From: Paraherbaspirillum soli
GTDB taxonomy: Bacteria > Pseudomonadota > Gammaproteobacteria > Burkholderiales > Burkholderiaceae_D
DNA: 64,000 nt
Assembly: GCF_042654985.1 (NCBI RefSeq)
Contig: NZ_JBHSMT010000023.1
Span: 137,633-201,632 of the forward strand
Direction: 5' to 3'
Part shown: piece after piece, positions 1 to 7,884 of the stretch
How positions within the stretch are numbered: the first letter of the stretch is position 1
Layout: every line of letters starts with the position of its first letter
The notes under the pieces: generated by a model
Database searches by the model: none
Told to the model about the DNA's origin: nothing
What the model saw: only the letters and a program-made list of their open reading frames with translations
Program-made: the position numbers and the translations under genes

Positions 1-1481
1 ACCACCGCGATATCCGCAGCCAGCGCGTCCATCATCGCTTGCAACTGCTGCTGCGGCTGAGCCGCTGGGTCCACCTTGCAACGCAGCCAGACGCCCTGCC
101 GCACGCTGATCAACAACGCCGCCACCACTTGCTCGGTCAGTTGCAGCACGCGCAGACAATCGCGGGCGGCAATCGTGCCCATGCTGACCTTGTCCTGGTT
201 GTGGCATTCAGTGGAACGGGAAAACACCGATGCCGGCATGGTCAATTTCAGCGCTTCGGCAGTCCAGGCCGAGGCGCTGATTTGCAAGGCTTTCAGACCG
301 TGGTTGATGCTGGCGCGCGGCCCTTCGACTCCCGACAGATTGGCCGGCAAGCCGTGGTTGTAACGGCTGTCGACCAGCAAGGCCATCTGCCGGTCCAGCA
401 AGTCGGCGACATTGGCCACCGCGTTTTTCATGCTATCCATGGCGAAGGCGATATGGCCGCCGTAGAAATGGCCGCCATGCAGCACGCGCTCATTTTCGGC
501 ATCGATAATCGGGTTGTCGTTGGCGCTGTTCAATTCGTTTTCGATCGACTGCCGCATCCACGGCAAGGCATCGGCCAGCACCCCGATCACATGCGGCGCG
601 CAGCGGATCGAGTAGCGGTCCTGCAAGCGCTTCTCATTGCGCGGCGCATCGTGCGCAGGCAAATCCGTACGCAACCAGGCCGCCACCTGCTGCTGGCCCG
701 CGTGCGGTTTGACGGAAAACAAGGTGGCGTCGAAGTGGTGCGCATTGCCGTCCAGCGCAAAGCTGGACAGCGCCGTGATCCTGGTCGCGATCCGCATCAG
801 GTATTCAGCGCGGTCATAGGCCAGACAGGCCAGCGCAGTCATCGCGGCGGTGCCGTTCATGATCGCCAAACCTTCTTTCGGCCGCAGCCGCAACGGCGTG
901 ATGCCGGCGTCTGCCAACGCTTGCGCGGCCGGCACTTTGACGCCATCGCGCCAGACTTCGCGCTCGCCGCACAGCACCGCGGCCAGATAAGACAACGGTG
1001 TCAAATCGCCGCTGGCGCCGACCGATCCTTCCGATGGAATCAAGGGCAGCAAATCGGCTTGCAACAATCGTGCGATTTGCTCCAGCAAGCCGACGCTGAC
1101 GCCGGAATAACCCTTGCTCAGCGACGCCAGACGCACCGCCATGATGGCGCGGGTCTGCGCCGGACTGAACAATTCGCCCAGGCCGCAACCGTGATAGGTG
1201 TACAGATGGTGCGGCAAGTCCGGCACCAGTTCCATCGGCACATTGACCGTGCAGGAATCGCCGTAACCGGTGGTGACGCCGTAGATGGTGCCGTCCTCGC
1301 GCAGCAGGCGACCCAGAAAATCGGCGCCGCGCGTGATCGCGGCCCGGAACGCGGGCGCGTCCGACAGCGCGACCTGGGCCGAGGCGGTGGCGATATCGAC
1401 GACATCTTCAATCGTCAAGCGGCCCTGGTCGAAGGTGACGGTACGGAGAGGGTTTTTCAGGTCAGCGGGGTGCATCGTCAT
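1..1481 (-). CDS. MIO-dependent aromatic amino-acid ammonia-lyase (HAL/TAL family), C-terminus outside window
   Basis: The product should remove ammonia from tyrosine, phenylalanine or histidine non-oxidatively. Read on the minus strand it carries the Ala-Ser-Gly triad (about residues 156-158, in GSVGASGDLTPLSY) that cyclises to the MIO electrophile. A YHGCG segment near residues 96-100 sits where family members select substrate and resembles tyrosine ammonia-lyases from aryl-polyene and flexirubin clusters, as I remember them. About 493 residues are visible and the gene runs off the left edge. ATG at 1481 or 1475 are both possible; both overlap the upstream acyltransferase gene, so translation is probably coupled. 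In this setting it likely supplies the 4-coumarate-type starter for the polyene. Substrate is inference; membership of the family is secure. Confidence 0.92.
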   Translation of the reverse strand, partial: MTMHPADLKNPLRTVTFDQGRLTIEDVVDIATASAQVALSDAPAFRAAITRGADFLGRLLREDGTIYGVTTGYGDSCTVNVPMELVPDLPHHLYTYHGCGLGELFSPAQTRAIMAVRLASLSKGYSGVSVGLLEQIARLLQADLLPLIPSEGSVGASGDLTPLSYLAAVLCGEREVWRDGVKVPAAQALADAGITPLRLRPKEGLAIMNGTAAMTALACLAYDRAEYLMRIATRITALSSFALDGNAHHFDATLFSVKPHAGQQQVAAWLRTDLPAHDAPRNEKRLQDRYSIRCAPHVIGVLADALPWMRQSIENELNSANDNPIIDAENERVLHGGHFYGGHIAFAMDSMKNAVANVADLLDRQMALLVDSRYNHGLPANLSGVEGPRASINHGLKALQISASAWTAEALKLTMPASVFSRSTECHNQDKVSMGTIAARDCLRVLQLTEQVVAALLISVRQGVWLRCKVDPAAQPQQQLQAMMDALAADIAV

Positions 1482-2421
1482 ATCCAGATAAACGCCAGAA
1501 ATCATAAAAATTGAACCATTGCAGCGGCGCCCGCAGGCAGAAATGTTCCAGCCGCGCGGCGTAAGCAGCGGCCAGTTCATCCAATACCTGATCGCGATTC
1601 TTGCGCGGCAAACGAATGGATTCTTGAAACAGCTCGAAATGGCATTCGGAACGAGCACCGACAGTCAGCGAGAACATCAGGTAAACCGGACACTGCATCA
1701 CGCTCGCCAGCACATAAGGACCGACCGGGAACGGTGCCCGCTCACCTAAAAAGTCGGCATGTGCCACCCGTGGATTGGGCGAGACCGGGATGCGGTCGCC
1801 GGCGATGGCGACGAACTCGCCGCGCGCCACTTTTTCCGCCAACAGCATGGCCGTGACGGCGTTCATCTCGGTCACTTGCATCAGGTTCAGCTGGCTATGC
1901 GGATCGAGTTGCGCCAGCAGCCGGTTAAACGCCTGGGCGTGTTTGGTATGCACCAGCACCGTGATGCGCAAGCCGCTGCACTGCCTTGACAGCACCCGGC
2001 ACAATTCGAGATTGCCGAGGTGGGCGCAGATCAGCAGCCCGCCGCGTTGCGCCTGGATATTCTCCAGCATGTGTTCCTGACCGCTATGGATCACATCCTG
2101 GGTCTTGAACAAGCCGCCCCACAACAGCATTTTGTCGAGGATGCTTTCGGCAAAGGAGGCGAAATGCTGGAACACGCCGAGCAGGCCGGAGCGAATCCGG
2201 TGCGAGTTATCGGCATGGATGAAGGCGCTCAGCCGGCGCAAATAGCCGCTCGAAGCCTGCCGTGCGCTGGGCTGGCTGATCAGATACCAGCCCAGCACCG
2301 GGTATAGGGCCAGCCGGAACGGCCAGCGTCCTGCGATCCGGTACAACCAGAACAACAGCCGCATGCCGGCCACGAAGCTGGCTTCGTTGATCTGCGCCCA
2401 ATGCCGATGTGGTGCACTCAT
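1462..2421 (-). CDS. LpxL/HtrB-type lysophospholipid acyltransferase of the aryl-polyene cluster
   Basis: The 319-residue protein resembles lauroyl/myristoyl acyltransferases of the LpxL family, which transfer acyl chains from ACP to a lipid acceptor at the inner membrane. An HLGNLE segment near residue 137 matches the HxxxxE/D catalytic box, and an AIAGDR segment further on resembles the substrate-binding part. A hydrophobic stretch near residues 20-45 could anchor it. ATG at 2421 overlaps the glycosyltransferase stop as ATGA, and its own stop lies inside the ammonia-lyase start region. In aryl-polyene clusters such enzymes are thought to move the polyene or a fatty acid onto the membrane anchor; that role is inferred from context. 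Confidence 0.85.
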   Translation of the reverse strand: MSAPHRHWAQINEASFVAGMRLLFWLYRIAGRWPFRLALYPVLGWYLISQPSARQASSGYLRRLSAFIHADNSHRIRSGLLGVFQHFASFAESILDKMLLWGGLFKTQDVIHSGQEHMLENIQAQRGGLLICAHLGNLELCRVLSRQCSGLRITVLVHTKHAQAFNRLLAQLDPHSQLNLMQVTEMNAVTAMLLAEKVARGEFVAIAGDRIPVSPNPRVAHADFLGERAPFPVGPYVLASVMQCPVYLMFSLTVGARSECHFELFQESIRLPRKNRDQVLDELAAAYAARLEHFCLRAPLQWFNFYDFWRLSGYDDAPR

Positions 2422-3209
2422 CGCACACTCCGGCGGCCGAAGATTTTGCGCGCCAACAAGCTCGGCGCGCGCCACAGCATGCCGAAGAACAAGACCGTGT
2501 GCATGCGTGAAATCAGCACGTTGTCGAGCACCGCGCGGAAATGCGAAACGCCGTCGCTCGGATAGCCGACCCGGGTCGGCAGGTTGACGATCTGCATGCC
2601 GTCCCAATGCAGGCGCACCAGCACTTCGGTATCGAAATCCATGCGCCGCCCCAATTCCTTGCGCTGCATCAGCGCCATCAATGGCGGCAACGGATAGACC
2701 CGGAAACCGCACATCGAATCCTTGATATCCAGCGACAGCGTGTTGATCCAGACCCAGACGTGGGTCAGGTAGCGCGCATAGAAACGCAGCGGCGGCACGC
2801 TCTCGTCATACTGCGGACAGCCGGTAATCAAGGCCTGCGGCCGGGAGGCGGCCTGTTGCAGGAAACGGGGAATGTCGTCGGTGCAATGCTGGCCGTCGGC
2901 GTCGATCTGCAAGGCATGCGTATAACCCGCTGCGGCGGCATGCCGCATGCCGGTCAGCACCGCCCCACCCTTGCCCTGGTTGACGGCATGCCGCAGCACG
3001 ATGACCTGTGCCGGCATCGCTGCGGCTAGCGCATCCAGCACCGCCGCGCATTCGTCCGAACTGGCGTCGTCGACCAGCACGCAGGGCAGTTGGTGAGCCA
3101 GCACTGCCGCCACCACCGCGCCGACTGCGTGTTCGTGGTTGTAGACCGGGATCACCGCACAAGGGGTAAATGCGGGGTTAAATGCCGCTTTGAATTCTGG
3201 CTTAAGCAT
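2418..3209 (-). CDS. Family 2 glycosyltransferase of the aryl-polyene cluster
   Basis: A 263-residue GT2 enzyme related to dolichol-phosphate mannosyltransferase-like proteins. It shows the N-terminal AVIPVYNHE strand, a VDDASSDE nucleotide-binding segment and the DADGQH motif that holds the metal-coordinating DxD equivalent. There is no clear transmembrane segment. I chose ATG 3209 rather than 3221 because GGAG lies six bases upstream. The gene overlaps the preceding ligase-dehydratase gene by 8 bp. Glycosyltransferases of this kind often travel with LpxL-like acyltransferases in aryl-polyene loci and probably glycosylate the lipid anchor. The sugar donor and acceptor cannot be read from the sequence. 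Confidence 0.87.
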   Translation of the reverse strand: MLKPEFKAAFNPAFTPCAVIPVYNHEHAVGAVVAAVLAHQLPCVLVDDASSDECAAVLDALAAAMPAQVIVLRHAVNQGKGGAVLTGMRHAAAAGYTHALQIDADGQHCTDDIPRFLQQAASRPQALITGCPQYDESVPPLRFYARYLTHVWVWINTLSLDIKDSMCGFRVYPLPPLMALMQRKELGRRMDFDTEVLVRLHWDGMQIVNLPTRVGYPSDGVSHFRAVLDNVLISRMHTVLFFGMLWRAPSLLARKIFGRRSVR

Positions 3210-4950
3210 CCGCAGCTCCAAACATGACGCGGCCGCTGGCGTGTTGACCGGCAGCCGATGCGAGCCGGAATGTCAGCCAGGATTTTGCTACATCGTGCTG
3301 CAATTCCAGTTGCACCACCATGCCGGGCTGGATCACGCGCTGGAATTTGAGCGCATGCATGCCCAGGAATCGCGGCGGCAACGCAAAATAGGCGCGGCCA
3401 TAAGCAATCGCCCAGTCGGTCTGCACCACGCCTGGCAAAATCGGCGCGCCGTCAAAATGGCCGTTGAAATACAGTAGCTCGGGCGGCACGCTCAATTCCA
3501 GCACAACGCATGCTTGATCCTGTTCCAGCAAGCGGGTGTTGGGCTTGGTGATCGGCGTCGCCGCCGGCACCGGATTTGGGTCCAGCAAGGCGAGCAAATC
3601 GGCGTGCGTGGTCTTGCCTTGCGCATTCAGCGGCAGCGCTTCCAGGTAACGCCAGCTGCGCGGCAGCGCAATCCGCTCCACCGCATGCGCCATGCTTTCG
3701 CGCAGCAGCCGGTTCAGGGCCAGCTTGCCGTCTTCCGCCAGTATCTTGCGACCGGCTGCGGACGGCACCACGAAGGCGGCGATCCTCTGCCGTTGCGTTT
3801 GATGCCCATCCAGCATCAGCACCCGCGCCTCCGCCACCTGCGGAGCGGCTTTCAATTGGCGCTCGATCGCATCCAGCGAAATACGTTTTTCCTCGACTTT
3901 GACAATCCGATCGGCCCGCCCCTTTAACAAGAAGCGCTGCTGATCGACCGCCTGCGCCTGATCCGCCAGCGCGAACCAGTCGGCGTCCGGCAGGTGCGGC
4001 GAACGGATTTCGAGCACGCCGGCGTCAGCCGCAACCCGCCACGCAATCGACGGCATCGCTTGCCAGCTTTCATCGGTCCCGGCCTGCCGCTGACGCCAGG
4101 CGACGCCGCCGGTTTCGGAGCTGCCATACACTTCGATCGGCACCTGCCCCAACAAGCGCCCTGCTTGCTGCGCTACCTCAGTCGGCAGCGGGCCGCCGGA
4201 TGAAAATACGGCGCGCAGCAAAGCTGGCGGGAATGACTCGGGAATCCGCTTCAGATGGGCCGGGCTGGAAATCAATACGGCAGGACGCGCATCCAGTTGC
4301 GGCAGCAATTCCTCCATGAATGCCAGGTGCCGCGCATGCATCGCGCGGCCTGCGGTCAACGGCCACAACACCTTGAACAGCAAGCCGTAAATATGCTGGT
4401 GCGAAACGGTGGCCACGATCTTGGCCGCGCCGATCCGCTCGCCGAACAGCTGTTCCAGCGTCGCGACTTCGGTCGCCAATTGCGACAGGCGCTTGGGCAC
4501 CGCTTGCGGCTGGCCGGTGCTGCCGGAGGTATAAATCACCAGACCGGGAAAGTCCGGCGTCAGCGTTTTGAACTGATGTACTGCAGGGTATGCGCCGCTG
4601 CCCGCGGCCGCCATCGTCAGCGGCGCGTACTCTGCCGGAAATTCGCCCAGATAGCCGTCCACCTCGGCCCGCAAATTGGCGCAGGTCGCAGGCAGCACAT
4701 CGCCAGGCAAATAGATTGTTTTATCCGCTTGCCAGGCACCGAACAAGGCGCACGCAAAATCCGCGCTATCGCTCAAGTGCAAGGCAAAACGTGATCCCGG
4801 CTGCTGCGACAACAAGCGCCGCCAAGCATCGGCCTGAGCCAGAAAGTAAGAGAAGTCGAGCGCCCGGCCGTCGCGCCAGGCAAACGGCCGCGCCTGATCG
4901 GCATGCGATGCCGCACTCAACAAGGTCAACATATTGCGGGGATCAGCCAT
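3202..4950 (-). CDS. Fusion of AMP-dependent acyl/aryl-ACP ligase with hot-dog 3-hydroxyacyl dehydratase
   Basis: 582 residues with two domains. Residues about 1-460 form an ANL-superfamily adenylating enzyme, with the P-loop-like YTSGSTGQPQAVPK, a YGSSETGG motif and the hinge region GRADRIVKVEEKR. Residues about 485-582 form a FabZ/FabA-like hot-dog domain, seen as FNGHFDGAPILPGV with the usual catalytic His. In known aryl-polyene clusters the ligase and dehydratase are usually separate genes; here they are one polypeptide. The ligase would activate the aromatic starter and the dehydratase would introduce the double bonds. ATG 4950 was chosen because conserved sequence begins there and it overlaps the membrane-protein gene upstream by 8 bp. 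Confidence 0.88.
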   Translation of the reverse strand: MADPRNMLTLLSAASHADQARPFAWRDGRALDFSYFLAQADAWRRLLSQQPGSRFALHLSDSADFACALFGAWQADKTIYLPGDVLPATCANLRAEVDGYLGEFPAEYAPLTMAAAGSGAYPAVHQFKTLTPDFPGLVIYTSGSTGQPQAVPKRLSQLATEVATLEQLFGERIGAAKIVATVSHQHIYGLLFKVLWPLTAGRAMHARHLAFMEELLPQLDARPAVLISSPAHLKRIPESFPPALLRAVFSSGGPLPTEVAQQAGRLLGQVPIEVYGSSETGGVAWRQRQAGTDESWQAMPSIAWRVAADAGVLEIRSPHLPDADWFALADQAQAVDQQRFLLKGRADRIVKVEEKRISLDAIERQLKAAPQVAEARVLMLDGHQTQRQRIAAFVVPSAAGRKILAEDGKLALNRLLRESMAHAVERIALPRSWRYLEALPLNAQGKTTHADLLALLDPNPVPAATPITKPNTRLLEQDQACVVLELSVPPELLYFNGHFDGAPILPGVVQTDWAIAYGRAYFALPPRFLGMHALKFQRVIQPGMVVQLELQHDVAKSWLTFRLASAAGQHASGRVMFGAADA

Positions 4951-5521
4951 GTTGCGGCTCCGCAGCTGCTTGACGATGGCGCCGCTTGACCAGGATTCTG
5001 ACCGCGTATTCGCCGGCAAACAGCAGCCCCATCGCGACATAAGCGATCACGCCGGTGTACAACGACCACACTGCGGGCGAGGCCCAGCAAGCAGTCGCCA
5101 GCGCCAGCAGGCCGTTGATCAAAAAGAAGCCGCACCAGACTTGCGTCACGCGCCGGGTATAGGCGATGGCGTAGTCCGGCAAGGATGGATCGGTCAGTCG
5201 CGCCAGCCGTTCAATCGCCGATGGCGGTGCATACAGGCTATAGCCGAACACGGCCAGCATGCCGGCATTCACCAGCACCGGGTACAGCTTCAACGGCAGC
5301 ATGGCATTGTTCCAGATCGCGACGGCGGCCAGCAGCAAGGCGCCGGCCAGCCACCAGCGGCTGGTCTTATTCAGTTTGAGGGTCGGCAAACGGGTGGCCG
5401 CCGCTAGCACCAGCAACAAGGCCAGCAGACGCGGTTCGACCCGCCCGTGACCCAGCCAGATCGCGAGCGGATAAAACAAGGTGACCAGGACCGTCAGGAC
5501 AGTAGGTAGCAGACGCTTTAT
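4943..5521 (-). CDS. COG4648-like integral membrane protein of the aryl-polyene cluster, possible ATA start
   Basis: A hydrophobic protein of up to 192 residues with about five membrane segments, resembling the small membrane proteins between the ACP and ligase genes of aryl-polyene clusters. No ATG or GTG start fits. A TTG at 5479 lacks a Shine-Dalgarno and would cut into the first membrane segment. Reading upstream in frame, an ATA at 5519-5521 overlaps the ACP stop codon (AATAA), has GGAGG about eight bases upstream, and yields a natural start IKRLLPTVLTVLV. I therefore extend the gene to 5521 and mark the start as unproven. Its function is unknown; a role in assembly or export of the polyene is inference. 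Confidence 0.75.
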   Translation of the reverse strand: MKRLLPTVLTVLVTLFYPLAIWLGHGRVEPRLLALLLVLAAATRLPTLKLNKTSRWWLAGALLLAAVAIWNNAMLPLKLYPVLVNAGMLAVFGYSLYAPPSAIERLARLTDPSLPDYAIAYTRRVTQVWCGFFLINGLLALATACWASPAVWSLYTGVIAYVAMGLLFAGEYAVRILVKRRHRQAAAEPQHG

Positions 5522-5790
5522 TTTGCATCCTCCGCCAGCAATGCGACCAGCGCATCGACCACGTCCTGCACCGTGCGCACCGCTTTGAACACATCGGGCT
5601 GCAAACGCTTGCCGGTCAGCTGCTTGAGCTTCACCACCAAATCGACGGCATCGATGCTATCGATATCGAGATCGGTATACAGGTTGGCTTGCGGCGTGAT
5701 GTCGGTGCGGTCGATCTCGAACATTTCATGCAACACATCCACTAACCACAGATAAATTTCTTGCTTGCTCATTGAGGCCGTCAAAGTCAT
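5518..5790 (-). CDS. Acyl carrier protein (second of two)
   Basis: A 90-residue acyl carrier protein with the phosphopantetheine attachment motif DIDSID near residue 44, flanked by four predicted helices. It follows the first ACP gene with a 7 bp gap. ATG 5790 is preferred (GAG upstream); an internal ATG at 5772 would give 84 residues. Twin ACPs are a regular part of aryl-polyene clusters, where one is thought to carry the growing chain. GGAGG near its 3' end appears to serve the next gene. Confidence 0.88.
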   Translation of the reverse strand: MTLTASMSKQEIYLWLVDVLHEMFEIDRTDITPQANLYTDLDIDSIDAVDLVVKLKQLTGKRLQPDVFKAVRTVQDVVDALVALLAEDAK

Positions 5791-5797
5791 CTCAGTC

Positions 5798-6058
5798 TCA
5801 CTTCTTTCTGTTGGCGGCAATCATCGCGGCCAGCGCGCGTACCGAGGCAAAATGTTGACGCGTCTCCGCCGAGTCCGCGGACAATGAGATGCCGTAACGC
5901 TTCTGGATCGCCACGCCCAGTTCCAGCGCATCGATCGAGTCCAGCCCCAGGCCTTCGACAAACAATGGCGCATCGGTGACGATGTCGGCGGGGGTAATGT
6001 CTTCCAATTGCAGGACATCGATGATGACCTGCTTCACTTCTTCTTCAAGCTGCTGCAT
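5798..6058 (-). CDS. Acyl carrier protein (first of two)
   Basis: An 86-residue acyl carrier protein with the attachment motif GLDSID around residue 40 and a basic C-terminus. It overlaps the acyltransferase gene upstream by 14 bp. Its sequence differs strongly from that of the second ACP, so the pair looks like two specialised carriers rather than a recent duplication. Confidence 0.9.
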   Translation of the reverse strand: MQQLEEEVKQVIIDVLQLEDITPADIVTDAPLFVEGLGLDSIDALELGVAIQKRYGISLSADSAETRQHFASVRALAAMIAANRKK

Positions 6059-6824
6059 CGGGTTGACCTTCTTTCCTAAAATAATCTTGTAAATGGGCGG
6101 TTAAATGCCTTGCCGCCAAGGCCTCGCCATCGGCTCTCGCCAGGAAGGCCTGCACTTCGATATCCTCTTTGACTTCGATACTGAAGCGCGCCGCGACCGG
6201 CGGCACCTGCCACCATTTGCCGCCCTTGCCCAGGGTCGGCGGCGAGCAGCGGATCAGCACCGGCGTCACGTTGGACCGGCTGCGCACCGCAATATTGGCG
6301 GCGCCGCGCTTGAGACTGACCACGCCGTCGGCCGGGGTACGCGTGCCTTCCGGGAACACGATCAGATTGCCGCCCTGCTGCAAGGAAGCAACGCAATCCT
6401 CGACCAGCCCGGTGCCATGGTCGTTGCTGATGTAGCCGGCGGCGCGCACCGGCCCGCCCGTAAACGGGTTTTGCCACAGCCGGCTCTTGACGATGCAATC
6501 GGCGCGTTTGACGAAAGCCATCAGGAACACCGTGTCGATCAGGGTCGGATGATTGGCCAGGATCAACAGCCCCTGCCGCTCCAGTCGCTCCAGCCCGCGG
6601 ATTTCGTAGTGCAACACGCCGAGGCCGCGCATCAATCCAACGAAAGCGCGAAACGCCAGACGGATCACATGGCGCGCGATCAGCACGCGCCGCCGACGCT
6701 CCCAAACCATCAGATTAAGCAAGGGAAAGACCGAGATGCGCAATAGCAGACCGCCAACGCCAAACACAAAAAAACTGAAGCCTGTCGCCAGGATTCGCCA
6801 ATAACGGCCCAAGCGCTTAAGCAT
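6045..6824 (-). CDS. PlsC-type 1-acylglycerol-3-phosphate acyltransferase-like protein
   Basis: A 259-residue membrane-associated acyltransferase. It has an N-terminal hydrophobic segment (about residues 10-40), the catalytic HPTLID (HxxxxD) motif near residue 91, and FPEGTRT near residue 158, which binds the phosphate of the acceptor. It belongs to the PlsC branch, distinct from the LpxL-like enzyme later in the operon. It overlaps the ketoacyl-synthase-like gene upstream by 8 bp and the ACP gene downstream by 14 bp. The likely role is acyl transfer to the glycerophosphate or lipid anchor of the aryl polyene, by analogy with other clusters. Confidence 0.88.
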   Translation of the reverse strand: MLKRLGRYWRILATGFSFFVFGVGGLLLRISVFPLLNLMVWERRRRVLIARHVIRLAFRAFVGLMRGLGVLHYEIRGLERLERQGLLILANHPTLIDTVFLMAFVKRADCIVKSRLWQNPFTGGPVRAAGYISNDHGTGLVEDCVASLQQGGNLIVFPEGTRTPADGVVSLKRGAANIAVRSRSNVTPVLIRCSPPTLGKGGKWWQVPPVAARFSIEVKEDIEVQAFLARADGEALAARHLTAHLQDYFRKEGQPDAAA

Positions 6825-7566
6825 GGTGCTGCCAATGCCAGCGGCGGTGCTCGACCACCCGGACCAATTCGGGATCGTTCCTCAGTTGAAAAGCCAATAC
6901 TTCCAGCCCCGCCGGTTGCCGCGGCACCGCAGCCGGATCGCCGTCGCAGCGCTCCCATGTCAGCGAGATCGCTCCCGCTTGCGGCGGATTCCCTGCCGGC
7001 ACCATTAGCCAGGCCCAGGCAAAAGGCTGATCGTCGCAATCCTGGTACTCCTGGAACACCTCGGGTAAAAGACCGTCGTAGACCACCAGCAAGACCTCCG
7101 GCGCGCCATCCGCCAGCAAGCCGCAGGCTTCAATCACCGCATGCTCGACACCGCTATGACTTGCCGACAAAGCGGCATGGCTGACCTGATCGCGGCGCGC
7201 AATCGACAGCAAACCGGCGGCCGCATTGTGGACCGACAAGCTGAAGGAGGTTGGGGATAACGGCGATTCCTGGACCAGATCCGACAATAACTCGACCGAG
7301 CGCGCGCACTCGCCGTGGCGCGAACAAAATACGGTCGGCACACCGCTGCGGCCATCCAGGCAACGATAAGCGACTTCCAGCGCCATCTTGCCTATGAAAC
7401 CGGCGCGACGGCGCAACATGGCCGGCATGGCGGCGACCTTGGGCTCGGCGCTGCCGACGATGGCGAACGGACTGTGCGCCCACGCCTGCCAGGCAGCCTC
7501 CGTTTCCAGCCCCGGCGCCCATGCCGCATGCGATGCGATTGAAAACCTTACCCCTCTGAAACTCAT
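6817..7566 (-). CDS. Beta-ketoacyl synthase N-terminal-like protein (Ketoacyl-synt_2 type)
   Basis: A 249-residue protein resembling the short ketoacyl-synthase-like subunits found first in aryl-polyene operons. The segment FSLSVHNAAAGLLSIA lies where thiolase-fold synthases carry the nucleophile, but I see no active-site Cys there, so it may be a chain-length or partner subunit rather than a full condensing enzyme. ATG 7566 is preceded by GGAG nine bases upstream; starts at 7584, 7602 and 7614 are less well placed. It is the first gene of the operon, so the promoter should lie in 7567-7884. Confidence 0.78.
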   Translation of the reverse strand: MSFRGVRFSIASHAAWAPGLETEAAWQAWAHSPFAIVGSAEPKVAAMPAMLRRRAGFIGKMALEVAYRCLDGRSGVPTVFCSRHGECARSVELLSDLVQESPLSPTSFSLSVHNAAAGLLSIARRDQVSHAALSASHSGVEHAVIEACGLLADGAPEVLLVVYDGLLPEVFQEYQDCDDQPFAWAWLMVPAGNPPQAGAISLTWERCDGDPAAVPRQPAGLEVLAFQLRNDPELVRVVEHRRWHWQHHA

Positions 7567-7884
7567 TTCACCATTCTCCAACATCCCTTGAATCGATTTC
7601 ATGACGATCAGCAAACAATTCAGGGAGTTGAGCCGACTGTTCTCTTAACATTCGCGCGGCATTATAAGCTATATGACCATGCAAAATACCGCCTCGCGCG
7701 ACTATAAGTGCCTCTGCCCCGTATTTAAAATAGAACACTAAATCCTTGCCGGGCGATTTACCAAGCTGCCTTACAACTCCTAACGCCCAATTAGTTTCCA
7801 GGCGGAACCTTACAGTAGAATTCGGCCTTGCAATTCCACAAGGAAAGTGCAAAACCTATCCATTTCAACAAAAAAGTAGTCACA
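7567..7884. promoter_or_regulatory. Divergent intergenic region between aryl-polyene operon and galE
   Basis: About 318 bp separate the two divergent transcription units. It is visibly richer in A/T than the genes on both sides. It must hold the operon promoter on the minus strand and the galE promoter on the plus strand, but I cannot fix -35/-10 boxes with confidence. A 94-codon minus-strand reading frame crosses it (7568-7852) but resembles nothing I know. Confidence 0.45.

Noticed and set aside
39..1514. Long plus-strand open frame of 491 codons at the left edge
   Set aside because: It is antisense to the ammonia-lyase, whose MIO motif is unmistakable on the minus strand; the plus-strand product is Gln/Arg/His-rich and unlike any protein.
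7568..7852. 94-codon minus-strand frame upstream of the aryl-polyene operon
   Set aside because: It overlaps the operon start and promoter region, has no good ribosome binding site, and resembles nothing known; treated as intergenic.
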